Below, one piece after another: positions 1-10,814 of a DNA stretch of 64,000 nt. The notes beneath the pieces were generated by a model. That model saw only the letters and a program-made list of their open reading frames with translations. It searched no databases and was not told the DNA's origin. Within the stretch, counting starts at the first letter, position 1. Every line of letters starts with the position of its first letter. A program made the position numbers and the translations under genes. The stretch is from Pyropia yezoensis (Eukaryota > Rhodophyta > Bangiophyceae > Bangiales > Bangiaceae), in NCBI GenBank assembly GCA_009829735.1, contig CM020619.1, positions 22,314,671 through 22,378,670 of the forward strand, written 5' to 3'.

Positions 1-828
1 CTCCACTCCCGGGGTCGCCCTGGCTCTCCTCAAGTTGGGGAGAGACGCTCTGGCTATCGCGGCACGAGACCCGCCTCGAGTTGAGGGGGACTCGGATCGT
101 GGGTATACGGGTGGCCTCCCCAGCGTGGGGCGGCCCAGTGGAAGGTGAAGGGGAGGTGGTGGTGATGGTGAAGTGTGAACTGAGGAGAGCAAGCTGCCGA
201 GTGGGCAAGCTTGAGGAGAGGGGCGGTCAACGCGACCGCCTCCACATCCGCGTTACGTACTCGATGGGGGACAGCAAGTCGCGCCCCCAACGCCGAGACG
301 TGCGTTTACGCACCCCCTCACAGGGCCGACCGGGTCGGTCGGAACTGAGGAGAGGGGAGTGTGGCAGCATTGACCCCCAGGTAGGGGGGCAACACGTGCC
401 ATGCAAGGGGCGGCAGGCCACTAGCCTGATCCGTTCCTCCCCCTGCATTTGGGTCCATATTCCCTAAGTTTGGGATAGTTAGCTTAGTAGTAAATCCAAC
501 TTGGATTTGAGGGTTTTCTGCATTTATCGTCTTGAATTTTCGTGTGGCCCGGTGGGCAGGTGCTGGGGTGGGAGATTCTGAGTGGCGAGATTCTGAGTGG
601 ACCCTGGGGGGATAAGGGGAGGGACAGCGGGGCTTGGCCCTGCGTCCCCGTCCCGACCAAGAAACTGTTGGACCACACACCATCCTCTTGTTTGTCCGTG
701 GGGGGTTTGCCCTACAACAGGGACAGAGTGTGTGCGACTTGCACTTCTTCCGGTTCCCCCGACACGGGAGGCAGCCCTTGCACACCGCCCCAACTTGGGT
801 GCCGTGTGTGCATGTGGTTTTTGCCACA
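1..828 (+). mobile_element. 3' end of a family-C LTR retrotransposon (continues left of window)
   Basis: Positions 1-359 resemble 37822-38178, the stretch just upstream of the family-C LTR at 38179. Positions 360-828 match that LTR (about 80%) and the solo LTR at 44582-45050 (near identical). A purine tract (GAGGAGAGGGGAG, about 347-359) sits directly before the LTR, as a polypurine tract does before a 3' LTR, so the element reads on the plus strand and its body lies left of the window. Its right edge abuts element D sequence, so this copy probably inserted into D. The minus-strand ORFs here are not conserved enough to call. Confidence 0.65.
360..828 (+). repeat. Family-C LTR, copy 1 (469 bp)
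   Basis: It starts TGTGGCAG and ends TTTTTGCCACA. The boundaries come from comparison with two other copies in the window (38179-38647 and 44582-45050), all 469 bp. It is preceded by a polypurine tract, so it is a 3' LTR. Confidence 0.75.
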
Positions 829-871
829 CCGGGCTGTGCGTGGGCACTACCGCAGCCCTGAGGCGACGTCG

Positions 872-2759
872 ATGGACGATAGGGTTGGTTATGTGGATGA
901 CGCGCCTCTAGTGGCGGCGGCGCGTACCAACCGGTTGCTAGCCTCGAAGCGCATTCGCGACGCCCGTTGGGCGTGTGGCGTTCTGGCCTTTGGGGTCAGG
1001 TGGGCCCTCGGTGAGGTGACTTGGGACCCGGTCGGCAGTGTTACGTGGAGCCCTACGCTTGCTGGGGATCCTTGGCCAGGTGGCCCGGCGTTGTGCCGAC
1101 ACACCCGGAGCCCTGATTGGCCCACCCGACTCGAGGACTTGCCCGGTTTGTGGGCGTGTTGACACCCTTTGTCATTTGCTTGATTTTCGTATTCATTTTC
1201 CTTGCGTGATTTTGTGTCTTTCTTCTTTTTACCACTGAATATTTTTTGGGGATTGACATTTGTGTGTGTGGGGATTTTCGCTTGCTTTTCGTTAGTTGGC
1301 CCGGTGAGTGGCCGGTGCCTTGCTGGCACTTGGCCCGCTGGGGGCGCCCTCTGGGGGCCCCGCTCTGGGCCCCTGAGGGGGCCAGGGGGAGGGTTCTTGA
1401 AGATCGCTTCGGGGTCTCCCCGGGACCATCTTGTAAAATCAACAGTGCTCAACAGTGCTTAGGGTTCTTGCTCCCTCGGGCTTTTGTCCTTGTTACCTTG
1501 ATCTCTGACGGGGTGGGCGAGTGGATCACGCTTGGGCACTTACCTGCTCCTTCCTCGCCTGTCTGTGGCCTCCTACGTGTGTGTGGTTGTGGGGACTGTG
1601 AGGGCCATAACGCTACGGGGCGGACCTGGAACTGTTTCAGGAAGCCACGTTGGGCTGGGCGTCTTACGCCGGCGAGTCCGTCAAGGACGTTCATGCTAGG
1701 CTATGGCGCCTGTGGCGATTTTCACCCGTTCCATTCTCGGCTGTATGCCTGGGCTCTTTGCTTCCGCGTCGGGAGCACCGAGACGCTTGTCGTAGCGGCC
1801 AGTAACTTCGGACGTCTGCTGCGTCTGTGGCCTGCGGCCTTTCTTCTTGAGCGGTCCTTGGCCGACAGGCCAGACGCTCCGATGGCTGAAGAGCCGGGTA
1901 TGGCAGGGTATCTCACCCTGTTGGCCTACAAGGCTTGGTCGGATGATGGCCCGCCCGAGTTGGGCTATGGTCCGTCTACGGCTTGCCTGCCCACTCCCTT
2001 TCGGGACCCGTCGACGGCCGTGCGCCATCGGCGTATGGCGGACATGCTCGTTATTGAGCGTCGCGGCCTGTTGGCGCCGGCGTGGGTGTCGAGCATGACA
2101 CGTGCTAAAACCTACTTCGATTTGAAGCCTTGGTTGATGGAGCGCCCGTCCTCGTGGACCGATTATGGGCCGTCCATGGAGACGCCGGTACCGGTATCGT
2201 ACGTCGCCACTCGGCTTACAAAAGCCAACAACGCGGCTTGGGGCGTCGTCTACGACGAGTTATTTTGCTTCTTGCTGGCGGCATGTGTGCACTGGCTTGT
2301 CCATGAGGGACTGTATTGCTGGTTGTCCGACCAAGTGTTGGAGTGGCTAGACGCCTTGGATTACGGCCGTCTGGCCGATGGGCCGGAAAGCGAGGCGCGC
2401 GTAACGGCTTATCGCCAGATGAGGCAGGTTCACGGCAACATTCCGTGGTCCACGGTGGTGGCAGATGTCCGTCGTCCCGACTATCGCAGTCAGGCGGCTC
2501 GCCAGGTCTACGTCAAGGTTGAAGCGTCAGCCAAGTATGGCTTCGTACTTCGCCAGCCGCACGGCAGTTTCGACTGGAAGCCAGACATCTCTTGGGTGAT
2601 GCCAGAAGGCTCGACAGCTGTCGCGCGTGGCCCGCCGCCCGGTGGGCGAGGCAATCGCCGTAAGGCGCGGGCCCCCTCTCAATCCGCTTCTCCGCCTGCT
2701 GCAGGTAGGTCGGTTGACCGTTGTTGCCCCACTGGACAGCCCCCATTTCTTCTGGTCCC
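872..2759 (+). pseudogene. Element D antisense accessory gene, first part (cut by element A)
   Basis: ORFs 872-1162 and 1246-2759 (the second in the -1 frame relative to the first) read on the plus strand, opposite to D's integrase at 34378-35895. The product is Trp-rich with hydrophobic stretches and has no domain I recognise. Motifs match the antisense ORFs of A and B by eye: a Trp followed by a G-rich and P-rich stretch (about 1936-1990), a DYG..P.P.V.Y block (about 2160-2200), a hydrophobic block (about 2260-2340) and a VYVKV block (about 2505). A Pro/Arg-rich linker follows. The ORF runs into A's LTR at 2760, and the missing C-terminus lies at 33551-34020. Whether the frame change near 1162-1246 is a mutation, a frameshift or an intron is unresolved. 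The start is uncertain. Confidence 0.55.
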
Positions 2760-3330
2760 TGTAGCATCCTTGGCCCTGAATCGACGCAGACCCGGGACGG
2801 TGACCAGCGGACACCAGGTGCCAGAACACGCCCGTCGTCTAAGGATGGTTGGCGGCCGTGGCGCGTGCCCAGCACTGGGATGCAGTGGACTGCGCTACCC
2901 ACACGTGAGAGAGGAACTTCTGATGGGTTCTTGCAAGCTTGTGAGGGACTTGAAGGAGGGAATCGAGTGCGAGTCTAGCGAGGAAGAATAGAATTGGTAG
3001 TGATAGTGGCCCCCGACCTGACAAAGTTAGACTCGGGTCAGGGCCACTGAGGGCTATGGGGGGGCTACCGGGCCAACGTGGCGAGGCTCCTCCCAGACGC
3101 ACGTTAAGAGGGACAGCGAGGCGCCTCTGGCCCGCGCCCTCAGGGAAAAAGACAACTGAGCGTTTGCTCTCCTCTTCCCCGAGTGCACTGCCGTGCGTAT
3201 CTGTCGGCCCTTCCGACAGGCACGTGAGGCAACAGGCATACCCCTCTCGTAGTTCCCCTTTCTGTGTTACCTGTCCCTTTCCCCCGAGGGGTAGTGACAC
3301 GTGTCTGATGCGGATCGAGTTGATACCACA
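2760..3330 (+). repeat. 5' LTR of element A (571 bp)
   Basis: It runs TGTAGCATCC...GATACCACA and is followed after TAAT by a primer binding site. It aligns with 33097-33550 over most of its length; the right copy lacks about 115 bp near the 3' end. A minus-strand ATG at 2829 corresponds to the 33166 start of the antisense ORF in the right LTR. Confidence 0.85.
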
Positions 3331-3334
3331 TAAT

Positions 3335-3352
3335 TGGTGGAGCAGCAGGGGA
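3335..3352 (+). promoter_or_regulatory. Primer binding site of element A
   Basis: TGGTGGAGCAGCAGGGGA lies 4 nt after the 5' LTR and is identical to the site after element B's 5' LTR (8611-8628). The leading TGG would pair with the CCA end of a tRNA. I cannot name the tRNA. Confidence 0.7.
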
Positions 3353-3536
3353 TAGGAGTATTTGAGGATAGACATTTGGGAGCAGCGGTTGGGTTGTTCC
3401 TGTTTTGTCTTCTGTGGTTTGGGAATTTTCCGCACCCGTTTACGGGAGTTCCATTACTGGCTCTTCAACCCCTCTGTTGTGGTCTGACGATCTTTGGACA
3501 CGCAGGCAACTGGATTGTGGCTGTTAAGCGACCATC

Positions 3537-5474
3537 ATGGCCACCTCACGTGGCACGACGGTGCCCGAAGGGGCAGAACTTGCGTCCCTTGACGCATCCC
3601 TGGTCACCGCGGCGGACGGTGTCCAACCTGGCGTTCTCCCAGCGGGCGAAGCAGACCCGGGCGCGACACCCGGTAGTGGGCTGGAGTTTACAGGCGGCCA
3701 AGTACCTCCTGCTCCGGTTCCCCCGGCTGTCCCTTTTGTGGGAGCCACCCCGAGGTCAACGGCGTTTGAGTCAGCTCGAAGCGTACGACGCCCTCCTGTC
3801 GGGTCCACTCCTGAATTTCCAGGGATACTCCCTGGTGTGCTTAATACTGGGCCTACACACGGCAGCCGGGTATACACTCCCCTTCCTGTGGGCGCTACCA
3901 GTACTCGGGGCACGGCCGCGACTGGCTCCACGGGGCCCCCTCAGGTCTCGACCGCTGGGACCGGTCAAGCATTTCCTCCTCTGGTGTCTTATGGGGCGGG
4001 ACGTTCTCAGATCCGCAACCGGAGCAGCCGGAGGCGGTGGCGTCGCCGTCGTCACTCTAGCACAAGTGAAGCCAGTTCCTCTAATTCCAAGGAGAAATAG
4101 GACTGGGACGCGACCCCTGGTCCTACCTGGCGCAGGCTGGTGGAGTTTGGCTTTCCTTCCCACCAAGTGAGGGAAGCTTCCCTAAAAAAGGTCACGTACT
4201 GGAGCAACTACGTGCTGGAGAACAAAGACCAAGGGTACACCCTGAAGATGGCAAAGAAGATGGAATCCCTGAGCCGGCGCATGCAGCTGAGCTTCGGGGG
4301 ACATCCCAAGTCTTCTGGGAAGAAACCGGCGCTTATCTTTGCCTTCCTGGGCCGGTTTGTCAACGCATATAACGACACTGACGTGTCGGAAGGCAAGGGC
4401 CTCTACCTCCTGTTTAACTTCATGAACGGGGAAGCGGAACAGCAGTTCGCTCAAGTTCTTCCAGATTCAGCCGGACACATCAGCGGGCGCACCGTTGGTA
4501 GCTATCTGGAAGAGTTCAACTGGCTCCTGACCAACTACGCTGAAGCGGACCCCCTGCGCAAGGCGGTGGGAAAGTTCAACCGGGAAATCATCGAGCGACA
4601 GGAGACCACAGAGGCCTTTGCCCGTCATGTCCCGTAGATGAGCTAGGTTTGTGGCAATGTCTACCCCGAGGACAGGCTCAAAATGGTCTTCTCGGAAGGG
4701 CTCTCTGCATATCTCCAAGCTGATGCTGAGAACTACAACCAGGAGCACCAAGAGCATACCTTCCAGCAGCTGATGGCCTACACCTAGGGCAAGTACCGGC
4801 AATCCAAGGCACTCAAGGCCGCCATGGTTTCGACTCCCCAGACGTTGGCGCGAGCTCGCCCTGGACCAGACAAGTATAAGGGAAGCGACAACCCGGTACT
4901 GGTGCTGGCTGTTGCTGAGACCTCTCCAGTGACATCAAGTGACCGATGGGGTGGCTTCGTCTCGAAGGAGCAGCCTTCCTTGGTGGCTTCTGAGCGGGTC
5001 AAGAACCAGCGCTTCTGGTTATCCTGGATGTGCCAGAAGGAGGACCACCTGTCTTATCAGTGCCCGACCATCCTTAAGGATCTCCAGGGGCGGCTGAAGC
5101 GCCAAGGACTGGTGTTCGCCAAGGCGGTCAACTGGGCTGACCGGAGGACTCCTACCAGAACGGACAAGGCCCAGGTGCACGCGGTCCAGGTGACGACCCT
5201 GCAGAGCACCACCGAGGCTCTTACCAAGGAAGCCGCTACGGACAAAGACCTGGAAGTCGAGAAGTCCAAGGAATCCTTCGGGGGCAAGCGAGTAGGGCAG
5301 GCGCTCCCCCCAGAGCGCCTTCCCAAATATTCGACGGCAGGCTACTTCCTCACGTTCTCCTCCTGTGTTCCGGGAGAAAGGACGGCGGTTACCTGCTCAA
5401 TCGGTAGCCGCCTGGACACCCTGTTTGTTCAAGGGGACCTTGCTCGTCCTGCGCAGGGACAACCTCAAGATTAA
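3537..5474 (+). pseudogene. Gag of element A, interrupted by in-frame TAG codons
   Basis: One plus-strand frame stays coding-like from ATG 3537 to TAA 5472-5474, broken by TAG at 4098, near 4635, near 4644 and near 4785. The N-terminus (3537-4100) is Pro/Thr/Gly-rich and ends in a basic Arg/Ser run. The capsid-like part (about 4140-4800) has the helical pattern of gypsy Gag. The zinc knuckle near 5025-5065 has lost its first Cys (WMC..KEDH....C, Ser in its place). All stops fit CAG to TAG changes. The protease frame takes over by a +1 shift within 5365-5474. Confidence 0.75.
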
Positions 5475-6138
5475 TACTCGTATGCGTGTGGGGGATAATC
5501 TCCCCCAAGATGTTACTCAGGTGGTCGACACTGGAGCCGGTCCAAGCGTCATCACTGTGAACCTGATACCTCAGGGCTGGCCCAGACAAGTCTGTAGAGC
5601 TCCTACTAAGACTCGGATTGTGGACGCCTCGGGTCAAGCCCCACGACCGCTCGGGCGTCTCCCTGTCACCATCTTTGCCAACAATGAACCAATGCATGTT
5701 CCCTGTCTCGTAATTAAGACCCTGTCAGATCCCTATATCCAAGGCTGGACCTTCCAGAAGCGGCACGTCAAGATTATCCTGCCAGGAGAGGGAAAGGTGC
5801 TGTTCAACCACGGATATGTGTCACCTGTGCTGGAGCACCTGGAAACCAAAGCTCGCGTAGTCAAGAGCAAGAAGGACCGTATCCCACCCTGTACCCCGAC
5901 GCTCTTCAAGCCAGTGCTTCTCCTTCCCCGTTCGGAAATCAAGGTCCAAATGACGACCCGGCGAACGGATGAATGCCTGATCTTCAGACGCAAAGATGTT
6001 CTGGAGAAGCACCGGTTATACTTGACCTATGGGCACCACTGGAAGGTAGAAAGACACATTCCCTTCTCCGTGCTTGTCGTCAATGTGAGCCGGAAGCCGA
6101 TAGCTCTCGCCAAGGGCACTCGGAGTTGGGACGACTGA
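5365..6138 (+). pseudogene. Aspartic protease region of element A pol
   Basis: The retropepsin active-site motif DTGAGPS is encoded near 5527, followed by a second fold half with the hydrophobic stretch PCLVIKTLSDPYIQGW (about 5698-5750), as in element B where the same region reads ...ILGC. The reading frame is +1 relative to gag and ends at TGA 6136-6138. RT starts in another frame. The protease would mature Gag-Pol. Confidence 0.75.
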
Positions 6139-6197
6139 GACTTATCGAGGCTCTGCCCGTGCCCTGAGCAAGGACGACCTCTTAAAATCTGCTTGAA

Positions 6198-6860
6198 GAA
6201 CTTGAGTGGCCGGCTGGACCACATCGCTGGGAAGAGATTGAGAAGCAGGTTAACAAGATGCTCAAGATGCATGTTATTGAGCCCTCGGATGGCGAGTGGG
6301 CCTTGCCGGTGGTTGTCGTCCCGAAACCTGGCGGCCGCTTCCGTATCTGCTTTGAGTACAGGCGCCTGAACGAGATGACGGTCAATGATGTATACCCAGT
6401 ACGCCGGATAGGTGACTGTATTCACTTTCTCTGGGACGCCAGCCTCTTCTGTACTCTGGATTGTAATGCCGGATACTGGCAGATCCCGCTGGCCGACGAG
6501 GACAAGGATAAGACCACCTTCACAGGCCACCTGGGACTATTCCGGTGCAATCGGATTCCTTTTGGGGTTACCAACCCTCCAAGTACTTTCCAAACAGCGA
6601 TTGACATCATCCTGTTGGGGCTAAGATGGAGGACCTGCCTGATATACTGCGACGATATCATCGTCTTTTCGAAGACACCGGCGGAACATCTAGAGCACCT
6701 CCGAGAGGTCCTGTCTCTCCTGTCTAAGGCTGGAGTCACCCTGAAGGCAGAAAAGTGCCGCCTGTTTGAGACTGACGTTGAATACCTGGGGCATTTGCTG
6801 ATTCCGTGGAGCTCCGGGTCAACGAGAAGAGTATCAATGCTCTTTGGCAAGCCCGACAAC
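6198..6860 (+). pseudogene. Reverse transcriptase of element A
   Basis: Typical Ty3/gypsy RT motifs appear in order: a VVVVPKPGGRFR-like block (about 6310), YRRLN (6357), LDCNAGYWQIPLADEDK (about 6457), FGVTNPPSTFQ (about 6560) and the catalytic YCDD (about 6645; the usual form is YLDD or YVDD). The open frame from 6258 shifts near 6800 into the RNase H frame. It is closest in layout to element B's RT. Confidence 0.85.
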
Positions 6861-7797
6861 CCAAGATCCAGACGAAATCGAAGAGCGTCCTGGGGATGTG
6901 CAATGTCATCTGCCGGTTCGTACGCGAGTACACCCTGACTGCCAGGCCGTTGACCCAGCTCATTAGCAAAAAGCTCCCAGCGCAACTCCCGGTGTTCGAC
7001 GAGAAGCAGACAGCAGCCTTCGAGGAACTCAAGAAGCTTCTGACCACGACTCCAGTACTTGTGTTACCCAAGCGGGACGGCAAATTTGTCCTGAAAATGG
7101 ACGTTTGTGGCGTCCAGGTCGGGTGCTCTCTACTCCAGCAACAACCTAATGGGCACTTCCTCCCTGTGGGCTACTACAGTCGCGTCCTGACTCCAACAGA
7201 AGAGAACTATTCTAACACGGGGCGCGAGTGCTTGGCAGTCGTCTGGGCCTGCTTCTTGTCCCGGCCCTTCCTACAAGGACGAGACTTCCTGAGCTGGACG
7301 GACCATACCAGCCTGAGATGCCTGCTTTGCATAGCCCGCTGCGAAGGAAGGGTCGTCCGGTGGCGTTTACGCCTCTTCAGGTTCAAATAAAAGGTGTGTA
7401 CCAAAGCAGGGAGGGAACACCACTGCGCCGACACCATGTCCCGATTCGAGCCTCCTGCTGCCGACACGGGCCGTATCCCGGAGGAAATACCCTGCTTCAT
7501 CCTCCCGAACGTCGGACGTGGCTGGCATGCTCACCTGTACGAGACGCCTAAAGCCAATCAGCCGGTAACCATTTTACAGATGCTGGAGGCGCAGCTCAAG
7601 GGCCCTCATTGCTTTGAGCGCCGCCACCAGATGGACTTGAGCCGCAATAGTCGCTTCTCCGAGTCAACGGACGGACTCTGGATACGGGTATCACTCTTCG
7701 ATGGGGCAACTGAAGTCTACGTGCCCCAGGACCAACGGGATGATGCCCTCCGCCTAGAATAATCGTCTCCCCAAGCTGGACACCCTGGTATCAAACG
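6806..7797 (+). pseudogene. RNase H and first part of integrase of element A
   Basis: RNase H motifs are visible: the PVLVLP...FVLKMDVCGVQVGCSLLQ block (about 7050-7135), a TGREC block near 7215 and TDH near 7300. In-frame TAA codons follow near 7388 and 7760. The frame then enters the integrase zinc-binding domain (Q-A-G-H-P-G-I-K, about 7772-7796), where the hAT transposon interrupts it. The zinc domain resumes in frame at 22524, as expected for an insertion with target duplication. Confidence 0.85.
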
Positions 7798-7810
7798 CAG
7801 GCCCTACCAT
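7790..7810 (+). repeat. Left target duplication and terminal inverted repeat of the hAT
   Basis: ATCAAACG (7790-7797) is followed by the terminal repeat CAGGCCCTACCAT. It mirrors 22511-22531. Confidence 0.93.
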
Positions 7811-8246
7811 AAGTATATTTTGAGTGAGTATTCCCACGGGTGTGAGTACGGGTATACCGGTACTCATTGTCTTTTCCGAGAGCTACATACGGTACTTGAT
7901 CCGCTGAGAGAGTCACATACCATACTTACAGATACGCCGGAGTGAGTACTGGTCATAGCCACAGCTCACAGCCCTTGTCTGCCACAGTTCTACAGTCATC
8001 CCGAATGAGAGCTTTTCCTTTCACTATAGGGATCGGTTTTGGCTCGCGTGAGAGCGTACCGATGGTGCGACGAGCGCGTATTCATGGAGACTCATCCGCC
8101 AAGGGAGCAGAATATCGGCCCAGCTTGTAAGCACGAGCGCCAAGAAAGATCACGGCTATCTGTGGCGAGGAGTGGCACGAGTCTCTGGTTTGTGAAACAC
8201 GAGTGTCAGGATACATAGACTCCGCAGATCATCGATACAGGAGCCC
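7811..8246. other. hAT left subterminal region, no gene seen
   Basis: This is AT-richer than its surroundings, with repeated GAGTA and TACTC motifs that could bind a hAT transposase. No convincing ORF. It ends at element B's target duplication AGCCC (8242-8246). Confidence 0.5.
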
Positions 8247-8609
8247 TGTAGCAATATGGTTGTCCGTATTGTGACCCTAGTATTAGGGGGGCTACTTCTA
8301 ATCCTTAACTTTCAATTTGAGAGTCCGTACTGGTCACGGTATCTATAAGTTACGTATGACCAGAGGGACTTGCATCTTGGGGTGGAGGGTAGTTAGTAGT
8401 GTCTCCGAGGGTTTATAACGAGGGGGCCGGTGGCGAATCCACCGCCGGCCAAGGTAGAACAACAAACCCCTCCCATTTGGGCTCCCATCTTGGTCCCGTG
8501 GCTTGCGCTCCAAGGACAGCAACCTTGGCCTCCCGGTGACGTTGGTGCCGATCCCCCTTGGTGAGTGTTCCCTGAGAGTGGACGTGCGACGGATTCCTAT
8601 TGTGCTACA
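8247..8609 (+). repeat. 5' LTR of element B (363 bp)
   Basis: It runs TGTAGCAATATGG...TGTGCTACA with inverted TGTA/TACA ends. A TATA-like TTATAA sits near 8413. A short palindromic GC block (GGCCGGTGGCGAATCCACCGCCGGCC) follows it. Related copies lie at 18598, 60582 and, truncated on the minus strand, at 53760-53910. Confidence 0.95.
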
Positions 8610-8610
8610 T

Positions 8611-8628
8611 TGGTGGAGCAGCAGGGGA
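8611..8628 (+). promoter_or_regulatory. Primer binding site of element B
   Basis: TGGTGGAGCAGCAGGGGA begins 1 nt after the LTR and is identical to element A's site at 3335-3352. Confidence 0.75.
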
Positions 8629-8828
8629 CGGGTTTCCGTCACCCTTGTGGTGACGCCGTCTTCGGCCCTGGCACACGGATAGGGATCCGGTCCTTTTCTT
8701 GTACTCGTGGTGTTGCGACCTGATCGAATGTGTTGAGTTTTTACCTTTGACTGTGATCTACTGTTACTCTCCCCAATCTACCCCCTCGCTCTCTTATTCG
8801 TGGTGATTGTTACGTCAGTCGACTGATT

Positions 8829-10814
8829 GTGACGATGTCTACCCAAGAGACGGGGAATGTTCAAGACGACGGATCGGCGTCGACGCCGACCCCGGAGGTG
8901 ACTACGGGAACTGGGATCGGGAACCCGATCGACAAAATTGAGACGCCAATGCTTTCCGGTGCCGGATCGACGTTTTTCACGGCTCGGACGGCAGGAGGCG
9001 GGGGTCCGCCTCAACTGTCATCGACCGACCTCACTCCGCCGCCTCCTTCACCAGGGGATTCCCTGATGGCATCATTGGCCCGCATCGAGGCCCGGTTTTC
9101 CGGGCTCGACGCCCGTCAAGATCGGACGGAGGACGCAATGGCAGTGTTGATGTCAACACGCCACACGACGGGACCCCGACGGGTTCCTCCCACACCGGTA
9201 CGGTTCGAACCGGCCGGACTACTTTCGGGTTCCACCAGGGTCAACCCCGGTGTTGCTACTCCTGGACAACCCCCGGACACAACGGGGTATGGATCCGACT
9301 CGTCGGCTGAGTTGGAACGTAGCCACACGGAGCGATACGCTCGGAGCACCCGAAGCGGACTCCGCGGACACGACCCGGCGGATACTTACGCCGGTGGGGA
9401 GTCGGTTATTGGGGGAGGGGGTACCCTCTCACAGTACCCCCACGACGACGGAGGCCAGGCAACTCGGGTTCCTGAGGTGCCGACGCCTGAAGTACCATCT
9501 TCAGTGGTGGAAGCTATGACCGCGCAGGTAACTGCGAGCCTACTGAAGCGGATGGAGTCCGATGAGTTTGCTCATCAACTGGCTAAGCGACTGGATATCC
9601 AGGACGCTGACACGGAGATCGTCAACGAGGTCTTCCGGTCGGTACTGACTCCCGAACGGTATCGTTTGGAGGACCGCTCTACCACCGTATCGGAATCGAT
9701 GCGTAATACGTCGCATAGGGCGATCCGCTCTATGCAGACCCTTATGAAGGGAGTCCCTATGTTCGGGGGGCCGAACGGACGCCCGTTGGCAGTCATCGGC
9801 TTCTTGACTAGCTTCAAGGCAGCCGCGGACAAGGCGCTCGTCAACGAGGGGCTGGCCCTGGAGATCCTCCCGTTCTTTGTTGATGAACGGGTGCGAGGCA
9901 TTCTTCGCCAGGCATCCCCGATGCCGGGAATGAGGGTTGCGGCCACCCCCATGGATTACCGTGGGATTCTCAAGGAGCCGCTGAGCAGTTACCTCAGTGA
10001 GGACAAGTGCGAGGACCACTACCGGGCCCTGCGCACGGCCACCGCCCAGAGCTGGGAGGATGAGGAGATGTTTGGACGCCGGATCCAAGAGCTCGACTAC
10101 GAGCTGGGGAAGCTCCTCGGAGAAGGGGAGCTACGGGCCATCCTGTTCGCAGGAGTACCCAACTACGTGCGGATATCCGCTCGGGGAGCCAATACGGCGC
10201 GGACCAACTTCAGTCGACTGATGCATATGTGCAAGTCCCTAGGGGACGCCTACCGGGTTCTACACCCGGAATGTGCCTTGGCCCCGAAGCCCAAGGGTGA
10301 GGGAGGCAAGCCCAGTCTTACCCCGGTACCGAGGCAAGAGAAGGTGGAACGTAAGGCCGCACCAGTACTGGTGGCGACCGAACATCCCCCTATTGGTGAG
10401 GAGAAACCTCTAGTTGACCAACAGGGCCACCTGTTGCTACCGGCGACGCCGGTGATTGATGAGCACGGTACGGTAGCGTACATTGCCCCGGCGGGGACCC
10501 AGTTCCAGGTCTGCGAGGGCACGGGACGTCGCGTCCCGTACGTACGGACTACGGGGTACTCCCCGGTGACGGGTAACCCTCATCAACCCTTGCCAACATG
10601 GGCGGTGCGCACGGAGGCACCCCCGCAGATTGCGGGCCGACCCAACCGGTTGGGGGAGTCCATGTTCCGGTTGACCCAAGGACCCAAGACGTACCTGGGA
10701 GCAGGCACTCGGGCGCCCGAGGGAGGCAACCGCAGCTACGGGGCTACCCCGATGCGAACTCAAGGGGGGACCGGCACGTCCGGATGTATGTTGTGTGGGG
10801 ATCCCCAACACTAG
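8829..10814 (+). CDS. Gag polyprotein of element B
   Basis: A 661-codon ORF with a Pro/Thr/Ser-rich N-terminus (residues 1-220), a helical capsid-like core (about 240-460, including an IRSMQTLMKG block and an EDKCEDHYRALR block) and a basic linker. It would form the particle that packages element RNA. The ORF ends at TAG 10812-10814 in the middle of a CX2CX4HX4C zinc knuckle: C-M-L-C-G-D-P-Q-H precedes the stop, and the last Cys comes four codons after the His, counting the stop. The frame stays coding-like beyond it (see 10812-11014). ATG 8835 is an alternative start. Confidence 0.9.
   Translation: MTMSTQETGNVQDDGSASTPTPEVTTGTGIGNPIDKIETPMLSGAGSTFFTARTAGGGGPPQLSSTDLTPPPPSPGDSLMASLARIEARFSGLDARQDRTEDAMAVLMSTRHTTGPRRVPPTPVRFEPAGLLSGSTRVNPGVATPGQPPDTTGYGSDSSAELERSHTERYARSTRSGLRGHDPADTYAGGESVIGGGGTLSQYPHDDGGQATRVPEVPTPEVPSSVVEAMTAQVTASLLKRMESDEFAHQLAKRLDIQDADTEIVNEVFRSVLTPERYRLEDRSTTVSESMRNTSHRAIRSMQTLMKGVPMFGGPNGRPLAVIGFLTSFKAAADKALVNEGLALEILPFFVDERVRGILRQASPMPGMRVAATPMDYRGILKEPLSSYLSEDKCEDHYRALRTATAQSWEDEEMFGRRIQELDYELGKLLGEGELRAILFAGVPNYVRISARGANTARTNFSRLMHMCKSLGDAYRVLHPECALAPKPKGEGGKPSLTPVPRQEKVERKAAPVLVATEHPPIGEEKPLVDQQGHLLLPATPVIDEHGTVAYIAPAGTQFQVCEGTGRRVPYVRTTGYSPVTGNPHQPLPTWAVRTEAPPQIAGRPNRLGESMFRLTQGPKTYLGAGTRAPEGGNRSYGATPMRTQGGTGTSGCMLCGDPQH

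Noticed and set aside
318..827. 169-codon minus-strand ORF with a Cys-rich segment (CKGCLPCRGNRKKCKSH)
   Set aside because: It lies within the family-C LTR. The other two LTR copies lose several of the Cys residues and the frame, so it is most likely chance within a repeat.
1..828. Family-C LTR read as the 3' LTR of minus-strand element D
   Set aside because: The polypurine tract before 360 and before 38179 shows that family C reads on the plus strand, so it cannot be D's LTR.
10812..10814. TAG reassigned as a sense codon in this organism
   Set aside because: eIF6 ends with TAG exactly at the family's C-terminus, so TAG is a stop; the in-frame TAGs in gag genes are better explained by decay or readthrough.
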